DNA of 64,000 bases from Bacteroidia bacterium (GCA_030432655.1 JAUILA010000019.1:44482-108481); one strand, 5' to 3'; positions 17,943 through 26,810 are shown, counted from the first letter of the stretch. Numbers and translations are program-made. The notes: generated by a model not told the origin, from the letters alone.

Positions 17943-18718
17943 ACCAACCATTAGCATATATACACCCTCAGGCCAAGATTGCACGGAATGTTGTAATCGA
18001 ACCTTTCTCTACCATTCACAAGAATGTGGAGATCGATGAGGGTACCTGGATCGGCCCAAATGTTACCATTTTCGAAGGTGCCAGAATCGGTAAAAATGTG
18101 AAAATCTACCCTGGTGCATCCATTTCATCGGTGCCCCAGGACCTGAAATACCAGGGAGAGGATACCGAAACCTACATTGGAGACAATACGGTGATCCGTG
18201 AGTTTGTTACTATCAGTCGCGGAACCAATGACAAATGGAAGACAGTTATTGGAAAAAACTGCCTCCTGATGGCATATGTCCACATCGCTCATGACTGTTT
18301 GGTTGGCAATAACTGTATCCTGGCCAATGCGGTGCAGATGGCCGGCCATGTTACCGTGGAAGACCATGCCATTATCGGCGGGTCAAGCGCGCTGCATCAG
18401 TTTGTTAAAATTGGTGCGCATGTGATGATATCAGGAGGTTCACTCGTTCGTAAAGATGTGCCGCCATATACGAAAGCGGCCCGTGAACCACTTACCTACT
18501 GCGGTATTAATTCGATCGGCCTCAGAAGACGTGGTTTTGACTCGGACAAAATCAGTGAAATTCAGGAAATCTATCGATACCTGTTCATGAAAGGCCTGAA
18601 CAATTCAAAAGCACTGGATCTTATCGAAGTGGAACTGCCCCCCTCCAAGGAGCGGGATGAAATTATTAATTTCATCCGTAACTCTGACCGCGGCGTGATG
18701 AAAGGGTATTCCTATTAA
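17939..18718 (+). CDS. lpxA: Acyl-ACP--UDP-N-acetylglucosamine O-acyltransferase
   Basis: A 259-residue left-handed beta-helix acyltransferase that starts lipid A synthesis. It has the family's length and order: hexapeptide repeats from residue 3, the motif YVHIAHDCLVGNNCI with the catalytic His near residue 120, and HQFVKIGAHVMISGGSLV with the helix end near 150-170. The C-terminal helical tail is normal. Its ATG overlaps the lpxC-fabZ stop, and the ABC ATPase gene starts 5 nt after it. Confidence 0.98.
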   Translation: MNQPLAYIHPQAKIARNVVIEPFSTIHKNVEIDEGTWIGPNVTIFEGARIGKNVKIYPGASISSVPQDLKYQGEDTETYIGDNTVIREFVTISRGTNDKWKTVIGKNCLLMAYVHIAHDCLVGNNCILANAVQMAGHVTVEDHAIIGGSSALHQFVKIGAHVMISGGSLVRKDVPPYTKAAREPLTYCGINSIGLRRRGFDSDKISEIQEIYRYLFMKGLNNSKALDLIEVELPPSKERDEIINFIRNSDRGVMKGYSY

Positions 18719-18723
18719 TTGAT

Positions 18724-19341
18724 ATGAATATCCACCTGAGAAATGTGGGTAAGAAATTCAGCCATGAATGGCTGTTCAGAAATATTGATATTTCCTTTTC
18801 TTCAGGATCCCGGTATGCACTGACCGGCCCGAACGGCAGCGGGAAATCAACCCTGATCCAGCTGATTGCCGGAAACCAGCTCTGCTCCGAAGGAACGATT
18901 GAATATTATTCGGGGGAAGCAGCTGTTCCTGCAGAGGAAATTTTCAGACATACCGTAATTTCAGCACCTTATCTGGAGTTGATCGAGGAGTTCAGTCTGA
19001 CGGAAGCCATTGATTTTCATTTTCGCTTTAAGGAAATCCGTAAGGGATTTGAACCCGTGGATCTGATCAACATAGGCATGTTTGGCGGTTCGGAGAATAA
19101 ATATATCCGTAATTTCTCCTCAGGAATGAAGCAACGGCTGAAGCTTCTCCTCGCCTTTTATTCAAGGGCCGACATATTGTTGCTTGATGAGCCTACAACC
19201 AACCTGGATGAACAGGGAGTAAAATGGTATACCGAACACGTAACCAGGCTGAAAGAACCCCTGATAATTGTGGCATCCAACCAGCCTCATGAATATAATT
19301 TTTGTGACGATGTGTTTTCCCTGTCGAACCTGAAAGACTGA
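18724..19341 (+). CDS. ABC transporter ATP-binding protein, no partner permease nearby
   Basis: A 205-residue nucleotide-binding domain. Walker A is GPNGSGKSTLIQ near residue 37, the signature is a weaker variant, FSSGMKQRLKL near 134, Walker B is ILLLDEPTTNLD near 155, and a switch Asn (VASNQPHE) replaces the usual His near 188. It follows lpxA by 5 nt as the last gene of the lipid A operon. No membrane component is encoded next to it, so it either pairs with a permease elsewhere or acts outside transport. The H-loop change deserves checking. A lipid or envelope link is suggested only by position. Confidence 0.85.
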   Translation: MNIHLRNVGKKFSHEWLFRNIDISFSSGSRYALTGPNGSGKSTLIQLIAGNQLCSEGTIEYYSGEAAVPAEEIFRHTVISAPYLELIEEFSLTEAIDFHFRFKEIRKGFEPVDLINIGMFGGSENKYIRNFSSGMKQRLKLLLAFYSRADILLLDEPTTNLDEQGVKWYTEHVTRLKEPLIIVASNQPHEYNFCDDVFSLSNLKD

Positions 19342-19445
19342 AAAAACCTTGTTTTTTGGTACATATGAGAAGAAAAATAGTTTTTATACCCTTATTCGTG
19401 CATGAATAAATGCATTTTTACATATCTTTCAATTTGTGAATTGCC

Positions 19446-19459
19446 CTAAAAATTTTTAG
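19446..19459 (+). repeat. Perfect 14-nt palindrome before the lipoprotein gene
   Basis: CTAAAAATTTTTAG reads the same on both strands and ends 4 nt before the ATG at 19464. A second inverted repeat (TGCAT, 6-nt loop, ATGCA) lies at 19399-19414. Both may be operator sites or mRNA structure; the A/T richness makes chance possible. Confidence 0.4.
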
Positions 19460-19463
19460 ATAC

Positions 19464-19937
19464 ATGAAAAAGCTGAATTACCTATTTACTCTTGGCGTGT
19501 TGTTTTCATTTTTTGCAATAGTTGGTTGTGGGGAAGATGATCCGGACGGGCCTACAATACAAGAACAACAGCTGGACGCACTGGTAGGAACCTGGGTAAC
19601 CAACAGCAGCAGTGACGTAAAGCTGAACAGCGCTGATGCCCCTGGTGATTGGAGTGGATTTGAGATCATGTTCACCAGGCAGGGAGATGTTTCTGTTATC
19701 GGTGATGATCCCACCATGGAGGTTGATATCTTCGCCATCCAGACCTATGAGATTAACGGTGACCAGGTCAATACATTTACGCTGGTATTCGATGGTATGC
19801 CATCGGAAACAGCTAATGTGACTATAAACGGAACATCCATGACCATGTCATTCACACTTGCTGCTGACGATAAGCTGGGTGCAAAGGTGTACAGTGTGGA
19901 AGGTGACTGGGTATTTAATCTGACTAAACAGCAGTAG
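19464..19937 (+). CDS. Predicted lipoprotein, function unknown
   Basis: A 157-residue protein with a lipoprotein signal peptide (residues 1-22, lipobox AIVGC). After an acidic linker (GEDDPDG), the remaining 120 residues look beta-rich: LVGTWV near residue 42 and a closing WVFNLTKQQ. This resembles the small lipocalin-like lipoproteins frequent in Bacteroidota, but I cannot name a family. The acidic residues right after the cysteine fit the signal reported to export lipoproteins to the cell surface in this phylum. A strong terminator follows 23 nt after the stop. The 122-nt upstream gap carries two inverted repeats. Confidence 0.75.
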   Translation: MKKLNYLFTLGVLFSFFAIVGCGEDDPDGPTIQEQQLDALVGTWVTNSSSDVKLNSADAPGDWSGFEIMFTRQGDVSVIGDDPTMEVDIFAIQTYEINGDQVNTFTLVFDGMPSETANVTINGTSMTMSFTLAADDKLGAKVYSVEGDWVFNLTKQQ

Positions 19938-19960
19938 ATTCTGCTAAAATACAGTCTTCC

Positions 19961-19987
19961 AGCCCGCGGTATTCTGCGGGCTTTTTT
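19961..19987 (+). terminator. Rho-independent terminator after the lipoprotein gene
   Basis: AGCCCGC, an 8-nt loop and GCGGGCT are followed by a T run. The T run overlaps the mutS2 stop codon on the other strand (19986-19988). There is no T run in the minus direction, so it serves the lipoprotein transcript. Confidence 0.9.
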
Positions 19988-22367
19988 ATTTGAATTCCAC
20001 TACCGTTATGCCGGCTCCTCCTCTCTCGACATGTTCATCATTGAATGAAGCTACCTGGGGGTGATTCTTCAGTTGTTCACGTACCAGCTTCCGAAGGATC
20101 CCATCTCCTTTTCCATGCAGAATCCGAACCTCGCCTGTATTGAACAACAGGGCGTCATCGATATATTTCTCCACACGATGTATGGCTTCGTCTCCGCGCA
20201 CACCCCTTATATCCAGGGTTCCGCTGAATTGTGCAAGCTTTGAATTCAGGTCAATATTGGCGGATACAGTTTTTCGCCCTCCTTTTTCCTGTTGCTTACG
20301 TTGTCCATGCGAAATTTTTTCAAGCCGTTTCAATTTTACCATGGTTTTAAGGGCTCCTACCTGGACTTCTGCATCATTCCCTCTGATGTCGAGGACTTTT
20401 CCTGTTACATCCCTGCCGGCAATTCTGACACTGTCCCCAACAGCAATTTTCTCATTGCTGGTTCTAGCTTTTTGTGATGGCTTTTCTACAGCTACCTTTT
20501 TCTTCAGGTCAGTGAGACGTTCCCTTACTTTGCGCGTCTCTTTCTTTTCGGCCTGGTTTTCCTTTATATGACGGATCGTCTTTTCAATTTCCCTGTTGGT
20601 ACGGCTTAGTAAATCAGAGGCTTCCTCACGGGCTTTTTTCAGGATTTCTTTCTTGTCCGATTCAAGCGCTTCATACAGCTCTTCATATTTTTCGCGCAGT
20701 CTTGCGGCCTCCCGCTCGTTGGTCCGAAGCTCTGTTTCAAGCTCGCGGACACGCTGCTCACGCTTTTCGAGCCGGACGATCAAATCCTCCGCACTGATTT
20801 GTTCACTCCCAAGCAAATCACGTGCATGATCAATGATTCCGGAAGGAAGTCCGATCTTTCTGGCCACTTCAAACGAAAACGAACTGCCCGGCTTACCAAG
20901 CTGAAGGACATAAAGCGGCTCCAGCGCTTTAATATCATACTTCATGGCACCGTTGATGACACCTTCTGCCTGCTCGGCAAATTTTTTAATATTACTGTAA
21001 TGGGTGGTAATTATCCCCCGGCACCCCCGTTGTACAAATTGTTCAAGGAGTGATTCCGCAATGGCCCCTCCAAAGAGCGGGTCCGTTCCTGTTCCAAATT
21101 CATCAATTAATATAAGTGAATCCCGTGATGCATTCTCCAGGAAAAATTTCATGAAGGTAAGATGCGAGCTGTAGGTGCTCAGGTCATTCTCAATAGACTG
21201 TTCATCTCCAATGTCTATAAATACGCTGCCGTAGATTCCCAAAGTGCTCTCCTCGGATGCAGGAACCAGGAGGCCGCATTGCCACATATACTGAAGTAAC
21301 CCGACAGTTTTAAGGCAAACCGATTTACCTCCTGCATTCGGACCGGAGATGATGATCAGCCGCTGCCCCTTGTCAATATTTAATGTCAGTGGCACCACGG
21401 TCTTCCCGGATTTACGGTAATTCAGAAAGAGCAGAGGGTGGCGCGCGTTGATCAGCTTAGTCCGTGCTTCATCGCTGATAACAGGATATTCTGCTTCCAT
21501 ATCAATGGCTACCCGTGCTTTTGCACGAATGAAGTCAACGATACCCATCCACTCATACGCCTTCTTCAGATCCGGAAGATGATCGCGCAGCCGGTCGGTT
21601 AGCGACATCAGAATACGGACAATTTCCCTTGATTCAGCATACTCAAGCTCTTTCAGGGCATTGTTTGCTTCCAGCACAGCGGCAGGTTCCAGGTAAACCG
21701 TTTGGCCTGTAGCGGATTCATCATGAATAAAGCCTTTAATACGTCGCTTGTATTCAGCCAGCACCGGGATAACCATCCGTCCGTCACGTATCGTAATACT
21801 TGCCCCTTCCGGCACGTATTCATTCCGAACAGCTTCACGGAATATGGAATCAATGGATTTGCGCAGTTGCTGCTGCTGTTGACGGAGATCCTTTCGAATG
21901 GCAGACAGCCGGTCACTGGCATTATCTTTTATCTTTCCCTCCTCATCCACTATACGTTGAATATCTGATGACAGGCCCGGTGGCAAATGTACCGGAGATG
22001 AAAGTTCGTACAACCGCGGATAGGATTCACGTTGCTTTTCAAAAAATGAGATCATCATGTCAATCGTATCAAGTGATCGCCTGATATCCAGGAATTCTTC
22101 GGCATCCAGGAATGCGCCGGAGGTCCTTGCCTTTTTCATCGAATTCCTGACATCAAGATAATTGCTGGAGGGAAAGGAATCTCCGGAACGCAGAATCCCG
22201 GCGAATTCCCAGGTTTGTGACAGCCATTTCCCAACTTCTTCCCGGTCAGCAGACATTTGCATGGAATCAACGCGTTCAGACCCGGGAAGTGAAAGACATT
22301 TTTCCTTTAGCAATTCCCTGACCCGGTCCATACCGAGTTTACTTTCAATTTCGGCTGGGTAAATCAT
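19986..22367 (-). CDS. mutS2: Endonuclease MutS2
   Basis: A 793-residue MutS2 protein. Residues 1-300 hold the MutS core/clamp helices, then Walker A GPNAGGKSVCLKTVGLL near residue 330 and the Walker B-containing SLILIDEFGTGTDPLFG near 405. A long Glu/Lys/Arg coiled coil covers 510-620, followed by a KOW-like basic part. A C-terminal Smr nuclease domain (LDIRGVRGDEA near 715, HGKGDGIL near 750) closes the protein. MutS2 acts on branched DNA or, in Bacillus, on collided ribosomes, and is not a mismatch repair protein. Its start overlaps the end of the DUF4296 gene by 4 nt, so it is the second gene of a two-gene operon. Confidence 0.97.
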   Translation of the reverse strand: MIYPAEIESKLGMDRVRELLKEKCLSLPGSERVDSMQMSADREEVGKWLSQTWEFAGILRSGDSFPSSNYLDVRNSMKKARTSGAFLDAEEFLDIRRSLDTIDMMISFFEKQRESYPRLYELSSPVHLPPGLSSDIQRIVDEEGKIKDNASDRLSAIRKDLRQQQQQLRKSIDSIFREAVRNEYVPEGASITIRDGRMVIPVLAEYKRRIKGFIHDESATGQTVYLEPAAVLEANNALKELEYAESREIVRILMSLTDRLRDHLPDLKKAYEWMGIVDFIRAKARVAIDMEAEYPVISDEARTKLINARHPLLFLNYRKSGKTVVPLTLNIDKGQRLIIISGPNAGGKSVCLKTVGLLQYMWQCGLLVPASEESTLGIYGSVFIDIGDEQSIENDLSTYSSHLTFMKFFLENASRDSLILIDEFGTGTDPLFGGAIAESLLEQFVQRGCRGIITTHYSNIKKFAEQAEGVINGAMKYDIKALEPLYVLQLGKPGSSFSFEVARKIGLPSGIIDHARDLLGSEQISAEDLIVRLEKREQRVRELETELRTNEREAARLREKYEELYEALESDKKEILKKAREEASDLLSRTNREIEKTIRHIKENQAEKKETRKVRERLTDLKKKVAVEKPSQKARTSNEKIAVGDSVRIAGRDVTGKVLDIRGNDAEVQVGALKTMVKLKRLEKISHGQRKQQEKGGRKTVSANIDLNSKLAQFSGTLDIRGVRGDEAIHRVEKYIDDALLFNTGEVRILHGKGDGILRKLVREQLKNHPQVASFNDEHVERGGAGITVVEFK

Positions 22368-22753
22368 CGTATTTCTCCATCATTCGGATCCGGGCGTTGT
22401 GGTCCGATCACTTCCTGTTCCCTTTTTTCAAGGACCATGAGGCTGTCAACCAGTACCTCATAAACATCCTGCAGCTCTTCCGGGTTTTCGTAATACCAGT
22501 TCATACTGCGTTCATAAACCGAATCCTTTATGTCGTATTTCAGGAATAATTCTTTTTCCACTTTCTCATACAATGCCTGACTACTGTCGAATGGTAACGA
22601 AAGTTTACTGATCTTTGCCTCTTTCAGGTAAATTTCCTGTAAGATTTCAACCATTTCCGGTTTGGACAGGACATCATCCGGACGCCCCGGATTTTTCTTT
22701 GAGCAAGAGACTAAAACGAGCAGTAAGAACAATAAAATTTGAAAGTTACGCAT
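22364..22753 (-). CDS. DUF4296 domain lipoprotein
   Basis: A protein of about 129 residues from the ATG at 22751-22753 (MRNFQILL). This start gives a clean lipoprotein signal peptide with lipobox LVSC; an upstream in-frame start would only add a polar stretch before it. The mature part matches DUF4296 as found in Bacteroidota: MVEILQEIYLKEAKI, then DSSQALYEKVEKELFLKYDI and MNWYYENPEELQDVYEVLVDSLM. The function is unknown. The stop overlaps the mutS2 start by 4 nt. The gene is divergent from the DUF58 gene. Confidence 0.85.
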   Translation of the reverse strand: MRNFQILLFLLLVLVSCSKKNPGRPDDVLSKPEMVEILQEIYLKEAKISKLSLPFDSSQALYEKVEKELFLKYDIKDSVYERSMNWYYENPEELQDVYEVLVDSLMVLEKREQEVIGPQRPDPNDGEIR

Positions 22754-22866
22754 CAATATGTAGGCAGAAGACCGTTTATAATTAATATATCCCAATAAAG
22801 AGTGACTGTTTTTGCATCACCGATATATTGTACAACTTTGTAATCGAGCCAGCTAAAACCGGGCCA

Positions 22867-23745
22867 ATGAAAGACCTCCTTAAAAAGTTACGAAAATACG
22901 AAATCCAGATCAGAAAGGCTATCAACAGCCAGATGCAGGGAGACTTTCATTCAATATTTAAAGGATCCGGCCTGGAGTTTGACGATGTCAGGGCGTATCA
23001 GTACGGGGACGATATCCGGACCATCGACTGGAATGTCAGTGCCAAAGGACATGGAACTTTTGTCAAAACGTTCAGGGAGGAAAAGGAACAGACGGTTTTT
23101 TTCATTCTGGATGTCAGCGGTTCCCAGAATATCGGGTCCCCTGGTAAACAGAAAGTAGATATTGGCAAGGAGATCTGCGGGGTACTGGCACTGTCAGCTG
23201 CAAAAGAAGGAAGCCAGGTGGGCCTGATGTGTTATTCGGACCGAAAGGAAAAATATGTCAAGCCAGCAAAAGGGCCTAAACAGGCCTACGAAATTGTCCA
23301 TACCCTGGTCAACCTGCAACCCGAATCACGCAAGACAGATCTGGCAAAAGCCATTCTCCTGACACTGAATACGGTGAAACGGCGAAGTGTAATGATCTTT
23401 ATTTCTGACTTTATAGACGATAATTACTTTCATAACCTGAAGGGCCTTGCAAAAAAGCATGATCTGGTCATGATCCGGATAACCGACCGGCGTGAAACGG
23501 ATCTACCGAAACTGGGAATTGTTCCGCTCTACGATAAAGAAAGCGGAAATACTGTCTGGGTGAATACGTCGTTTGGCTCATTCAGAAAGAATCTGCGTGA
23601 GAATTACCAGGAGAACGAAGAGAAACTTGAACAATTTGCCCGGAAGCATCAGATTAATTTTGTTTCCGTGGATACAAGCCAGGATTACGTTCCCATCCTT
23701 CTGAAATTATTCAAAATCCGAAACAAATCATTGAAAGGTGTTTAG
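22867..23745 (+). CDS. DUF58 domain protein (Bat operon)
   Basis: A 292-residue protein from the ATG at 22867 (MKDLLKKL). The DUF58 motif SGLEFDDVRAYQYGDDIRTIDW is at residues 36-57, followed by a VWA-like half (VFFILDVSGSQNIGS near 80). In Bacteroidota it normally sits between moxR and batA in the aerotolerance operon and is thought to help MoxR-type chaperones load cargo. Here no moxR is present upstream, where the divergent DUF4296/mutS2 genes lie instead. A TTTG (22811-22814) and a CAACTTTG box (22833-22840) 18 nt later could be the promoter, with one mismatch. Confidence 0.88.
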   Translation: MKDLLKKLRKYEIQIRKAINSQMQGDFHSIFKGSGLEFDDVRAYQYGDDIRTIDWNVSAKGHGTFVKTFREEKEQTVFFILDVSGSQNIGSPGKQKVDIGKEICGVLALSAAKEGSQVGLMCYSDRKEKYVKPAKGPKQAYEIVHTLVNLQPESRKTDLAKAILLTLNTVKRRSVMIFISDFIDDNYFHNLKGLAKKHDLVMIRITDRRETDLPKLGIVPLYDKESGNTVWVNTSFGSFRKNLRENYQENEEKLEQFARKHQINFVSVDTSQDYVPILLKLFKIRNKSLKGV

Positions 23746-24643
23746 GAGAGAATTAGTTATCATTTTCTTCCTTGCCGCTCTGGCGGGTCCGCTGTCCGGC
23801 CAGTCCCTGTCACCGCGTGGCGGTTTCATGGCAGACAGCCTGAAGATAGGACAGCCGGTTCCTTACTACCTGGCCCTTGAATATTCGCAGGAAATCGATA
23901 TTGTCTTTCCGGACAGCCTGTACAATTTCAGTCCGTTCGAACTGGAGCATAAGGAGTATTTCCCGACGCGCACTAAAGCGGGCATCAGTTACGACAGCGC
24001 CGTCTATTACCTGGTGTCCTTTGAGATTGATACGGTGCAGACCCTGAGTCTTCCGGCATTCAGGGTAACAAGTAATGACAGCCTTGTTCTCCGGCCGTTG
24101 CCCGATACACTGATCCTTCAGCAGATGGTTACTGAAATCCCTGATTCTGTGGCAGTGGAGGCAATGCCGTTAAGGGAGAATACTGACTATTTACGGCTGG
24201 ATTATCAATTTAACTATCCTTATTTCCTGATAGGCCTGGTCATTGTACTGATTGCAGCTGCCGGAGTGGTAATCTTCTTTGGAAAAACCATCATGAATAA
24301 TATTAAGGCCTACCGCCTTCGGAAAAGGCATGAACGGTTTATGCAACAGTTTGACGAGCTGACCGCTCAGCGCACCGGAGACATTAAAAAGCATGCCGAG
24401 CAGGTCATCGTTTTCTGGAAAAGTTACCTGGAGAAACTGGAACCCTATCCGTATCGTACACTTACCACAAGGGAACTTCTGACTACAAAGCATGCGCCGG
24501 AGCTTGAAAATGCCATGCATGCCATTGACAGGGCAATTTACAGTCCGGCCGTGAATGAGGTTCCGGCTGACAGTTATGTTGAATTGAGAAAATTTGCAGA
24601 GGAACGGTATATGTTGCAATTAAATAAGCTGGCCCATGGATGA
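23738..24643 (+). CDS. Membrane-anchored Bat operon protein (BatD/DUF4381-like)
   Basis: A 301-residue protein starting with GTG at 23738 and overlapping the DUF58 gene by 8 nt. The GTG start is preferred because it yields a signal peptide (LVIIFFLAALAGPLSG); the first ATG, at 23828, would lose it. Residues 25-155 form a periplasmic beta-rich domain, 165-188 one membrane helix, and 190-301 a cytoplasmic helical domain like DUF4381 (RKRHERFMQQFDEL, PYPYRTLTTRELL). It sits between DUF58 and the VWA protein, the normal place for this protein in Bat operons. The precise family name is less certain than the context. Confidence 0.75.
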   Translation: MFRRELVIIFFLAALAGPLSGQSLSPRGGFMADSLKIGQPVPYYLALEYSQEIDIVFPDSLYNFSPFELEHKEYFPTRTKAGISYDSAVYYLVSFEIDTVQTLSLPAFRVTSNDSLVLRPLPDTLILQQMVTEIPDSVAVEAMPLRENTDYLRLDYQFNYPYFLIGLVIVLIAAAGVVIFFGKTIMNNIKAYRLRKRHERFMQQFDELTAQRTGDIKKHAEQVIVFWKSYLEKLEPYPYRTLTTRELLTTKHAPELENAMHAIDRAIYSPAVNEVPADSYVELRKFAEERYMLQLNKLAHG

Positions 24644-25685
24644 TCAATTGTCGGATATACCCTGGTATTCCACTGACTGGTTTTCCTGGGATACCATTTC
24701 CCAGTTTTCCTGGGACAACAGATGGGTGCTGTATTTACTGGCACTGATCCCGCTTTTTCTTGTCCTTAAATGGATCTATCGGGCATTATCACGGCAGAAA
24801 CTACCCATTGCCATGCGTAGCTCAAAAATCAGCCGTAACATTCTCAACCTGGTCAGGCTATTACCCGACATTTTGCTGATCCTGATCCTGGCCCTTTTGA
24901 TCGTGGCATTAGCCCGTCCGCAAAAGACAAACGAAAAAGTGGAACAATGGACTGAGGGGATTGATATCATGCTGGTAATCGACATTTCCCAGTCCATGCA
25001 AATCGAGGACTTTAAGCCAAACCGCCTGGAAGCAGCCAAGGATGTAGCTGAAAAGTTCATCAGCGGAAGGTTTCAGGACCGCATCGGAATGGTCATCTTT
25101 TCAGGAGATGCCTACTCCCTGTCCCCGCTGACCACTGATTACGAATTACTCAAAACATATATTGAGGACATCAATTTTGACATGATTGAAAACAGGGGTA
25201 CGGCAATCGGTTCGGCGCTGGCTGTGGCCACCAACAGAATGCGTGAATCGGACAGCCAGTCCAAAGTGGTAATCCTGCTCAGTGATGGTGACAACACGGC
25301 GGGGAACATTGATCCAATCACCGCAGCGAATATTGCCTCGGCTTACGGCATTAAACTCTACACCATTGCCATTGGCCGTGAGGGAAAGGTCCCGTTTGGA
25401 AAGGACTTTTTCGGCCGGCCGAGGATGGTTGAAAACACCATGGATGAGACCACCCTGAGAGAGATTGCTGATATCGGTTCCGGTGAGTTTTTCCGTGTGT
25501 CAGATAACGAAGCGCTGAATCGCGTATTTGAATTAATAGATCAGTACGAAAAAGCGGAAATACAGGAAACACGGTACCGGGATACTTCTGATTTTTACCG
25601 GATTTACATTTACTGGGCGTTATGCCTGTTTCTTTTCTGGCTGTTGCTAAAGTCCACTTTCATAAGCAATGTGCTGTATGATTAA
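24636..25685 (+). CDS. batA: BatA-type VWA domain membrane protein
   Basis: A 349-residue membrane protein. Helices lie near residues 33-50, 68-92 and 318-342, enclosing a von Willebrand A domain with a full MIDAS motif (VIDISQSMQ near residue 112, plus ILLSDGDNT near 212). It overlaps the previous gene by 8 nt. BatA proteins belong to the Bacteroides aerotolerance operon and bind metal through the MIDAS site. The usual followers batB, batC, batD and batE are missing; yggS comes next, and its ATG shares a base with the batA stop (TAATG). Confidence 0.9.
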   Translation: MDDQLSDIPWYSTDWFSWDTISQFSWDNRWVLYLLALIPLFLVLKWIYRALSRQKLPIAMRSSKISRNILNLVRLLPDILLILILALLIVALARPQKTNEKVEQWTEGIDIMLVIDISQSMQIEDFKPNRLEAAKDVAEKFISGRFQDRIGMVIFSGDAYSLSPLTTDYELLKTYIEDINFDMIENRGTAIGSALAVATNRMRESDSQSKVVILLSDGDNTAGNIDPITAANIASAYGIKLYTIAIGREGKVPFGKDFFGRPRMVENTMDETTLREIADIGSGEFFRVSDNEALNRVFELIDQYEKAEIQETRYRDTSDFYRIYIYWALCLFLFWLLLKSTFISNVLYD

Positions 25686-26380
25686 TGTGTACCTTTGAAG
25701 GTATGGATATCAAGCATAATCTCGAAGAATTTAATAAAACACTAAATGGCCGTGACTGCACGCTGGTGGCGGTAAGCAAAACGAAACCTGTTTCGGACAT
25801 TCTCGAAGCCTACGAGGCAGGCCAGCGTGTTTTCGGGGAGAATAAAGTGCAGGAGCTTACAGACAAAAAGGATCAGTTGCCAGGTGATATCGAATGGCAC
25901 ATGATCGGGCACCTGCAACGCAACAAGGTGAAGTATATCGCAGATTTTGTATCACTGATTCATTCCGTTGACAGTCCCCGGCTGTTGCGGGCAGTGAATA
26001 AGGAAGGAAGAAAAGCCGGGAGAAAGATTCCGGTGCTGCTTCAGTTGCATATCGCGGAAGAGGAATCCAAATACGGATTTGACAAGGATGAGGTCAATGA
26101 ACTGCTGGAACAACATGCATTCGATGATTTGCCGAATGTAGAGGTACGCGGGTTAATGGGCATGGCGACATTTACAGAAGATAAGGAAAAGATCCGTCGT
26201 GAATTCAGATCCCTGGCGGGTTATTACAAGGAACTGAAAGATCGGGACCTGCCGGAGAATGTGCGAATGGAATTGTTATCCATGGGAATGAGCGGAGACT
26301 ACAAAATAGCCCTGGAAGAAGGTAGTAATATGATACGGGTGGGAAGTTCTATATTCGGCGCACGAAATAATTCAAACTGA
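25685..26380 (+). CDS. yggS: YggS family pyridoxal phosphate homeostasis protein
   Basis: A 231-residue protein from the ATG overlapping the batA stop; the ATG at 25703 (MDIKHNL), giving 225 residues, is an equally good or better start. It has the alanine racemase-like TIM barrel of PLPBP/YggS: LVAVSKTKP with the PLP lysine, FGENKVQEL, WHMIGHLQRNKVKYI, LLSMGMSGDYKIALEEG and VRVGSSIFGAR-like IRVGSSIFGAR at the end. It carries PLP and buffers its supply and amino acid pools, without racemase activity. DUF423 follows with a one-base overlap (TGATG). Confidence 0.95.
   Translation: MCTFEGMDIKHNLEEFNKTLNGRDCTLVAVSKTKPVSDILEAYEAGQRVFGENKVQELTDKKDQLPGDIEWHMIGHLQRNKVKYIADFVSLIHSVDSPRLLRAVNKEGRKAGRKIPVLLQLHIAEEESKYGFDKDEVNELLEQHAFDDLPNVEVRGLMGMATFTEDKEKIRREFRSLAGYYKELKDRDLPENVRMELLSMGMSGDYKIALEEGSNMIRVGSSIFGARNNSN
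25690..25697 (+). promoter_or_regulatory. Candidate yggS promoter, -7 box
   Basis: TACCTTTG matches TAnnTTTG exactly, 5 nt after the batA stop and 5 nt before the ATG at 25703. No clear -33 element is visible. If used, the transcript would begin close to the ATG at 25703 and be nearly leaderless. Confidence 0.4.
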
Positions 26381-26760
26381 TGACAAGGCGGAATCTCATA
26401 ATTATTACCGGGATTTCAGGCGCACTCGCCGTTGGCCTTGGTGCCTTTGGTGCCCATGGGCTGGAAGCGTCGCTCAGGGAATCAGGCCGGCTTGACACCT
26501 TCGAAACGGCGGTTCAGTATCATTTTTATCACACGCTGCTGCTGGGCATTATTGGTGCTGCCTGGGACAATCTGAAAGGGAAGTACAGGAAAATTGCAGC
26601 CTACCTGATAGTAGCCGGCATAATTATATTCAGCGGCTCATTATACATTCTCTGTCTGACCGGAATCACCTGGCTAGGGGCGATCACACCCATAGGCGGA
26701 ATTTCACTTATCCTTGGCTGGCTGGCACTGGCAGGGGCGGCAATGCCCGGAAAGACATAA
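26380..26760 (+). CDS. DUF423 small membrane protein
   Basis: A 126-residue membrane protein with four predicted helices (near 5-25, 45-62, 70-90 and 98-120). It carries the DUF423 signature GALAVGLGAFGAHGLEASL at the N-terminus. The family is widespread and its function is unknown. It is cotranscribed with yggS (one-base overlap). The terminator after it points the other way and belongs to the DUF1573 gene. Confidence 0.9.
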   Translation: MTRRNLIIITGISGALAVGLGAFGAHGLEASLRESGRLDTFETAVQYHFYHTLLLGIIGAAWDNLKGKYRKIAAYLIVAGIIIFSGSLYILCLTGITWLGAITPIGGISLILGWLALAGAAMPGKT

Positions 26761-26784
26761 AAAAAGCCGGCACAAAGGCCGGCT
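26759..26784 (-). terminator. Rho-independent terminator of the DUF1573 gene
   Basis: On the minus strand AGCCGGC, a 6-nt loop (CTTTGT) and GCCGGCT are followed by seven T. It begins 26 nt after the DUF1573 stop and reaches into the DUF423 stop codon. The plus direction has no T run. Confidence 0.85.
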
Positions 26785-26810
26785 CATTTGCTTAGGTTGA
26801 ATAAAGTTTC

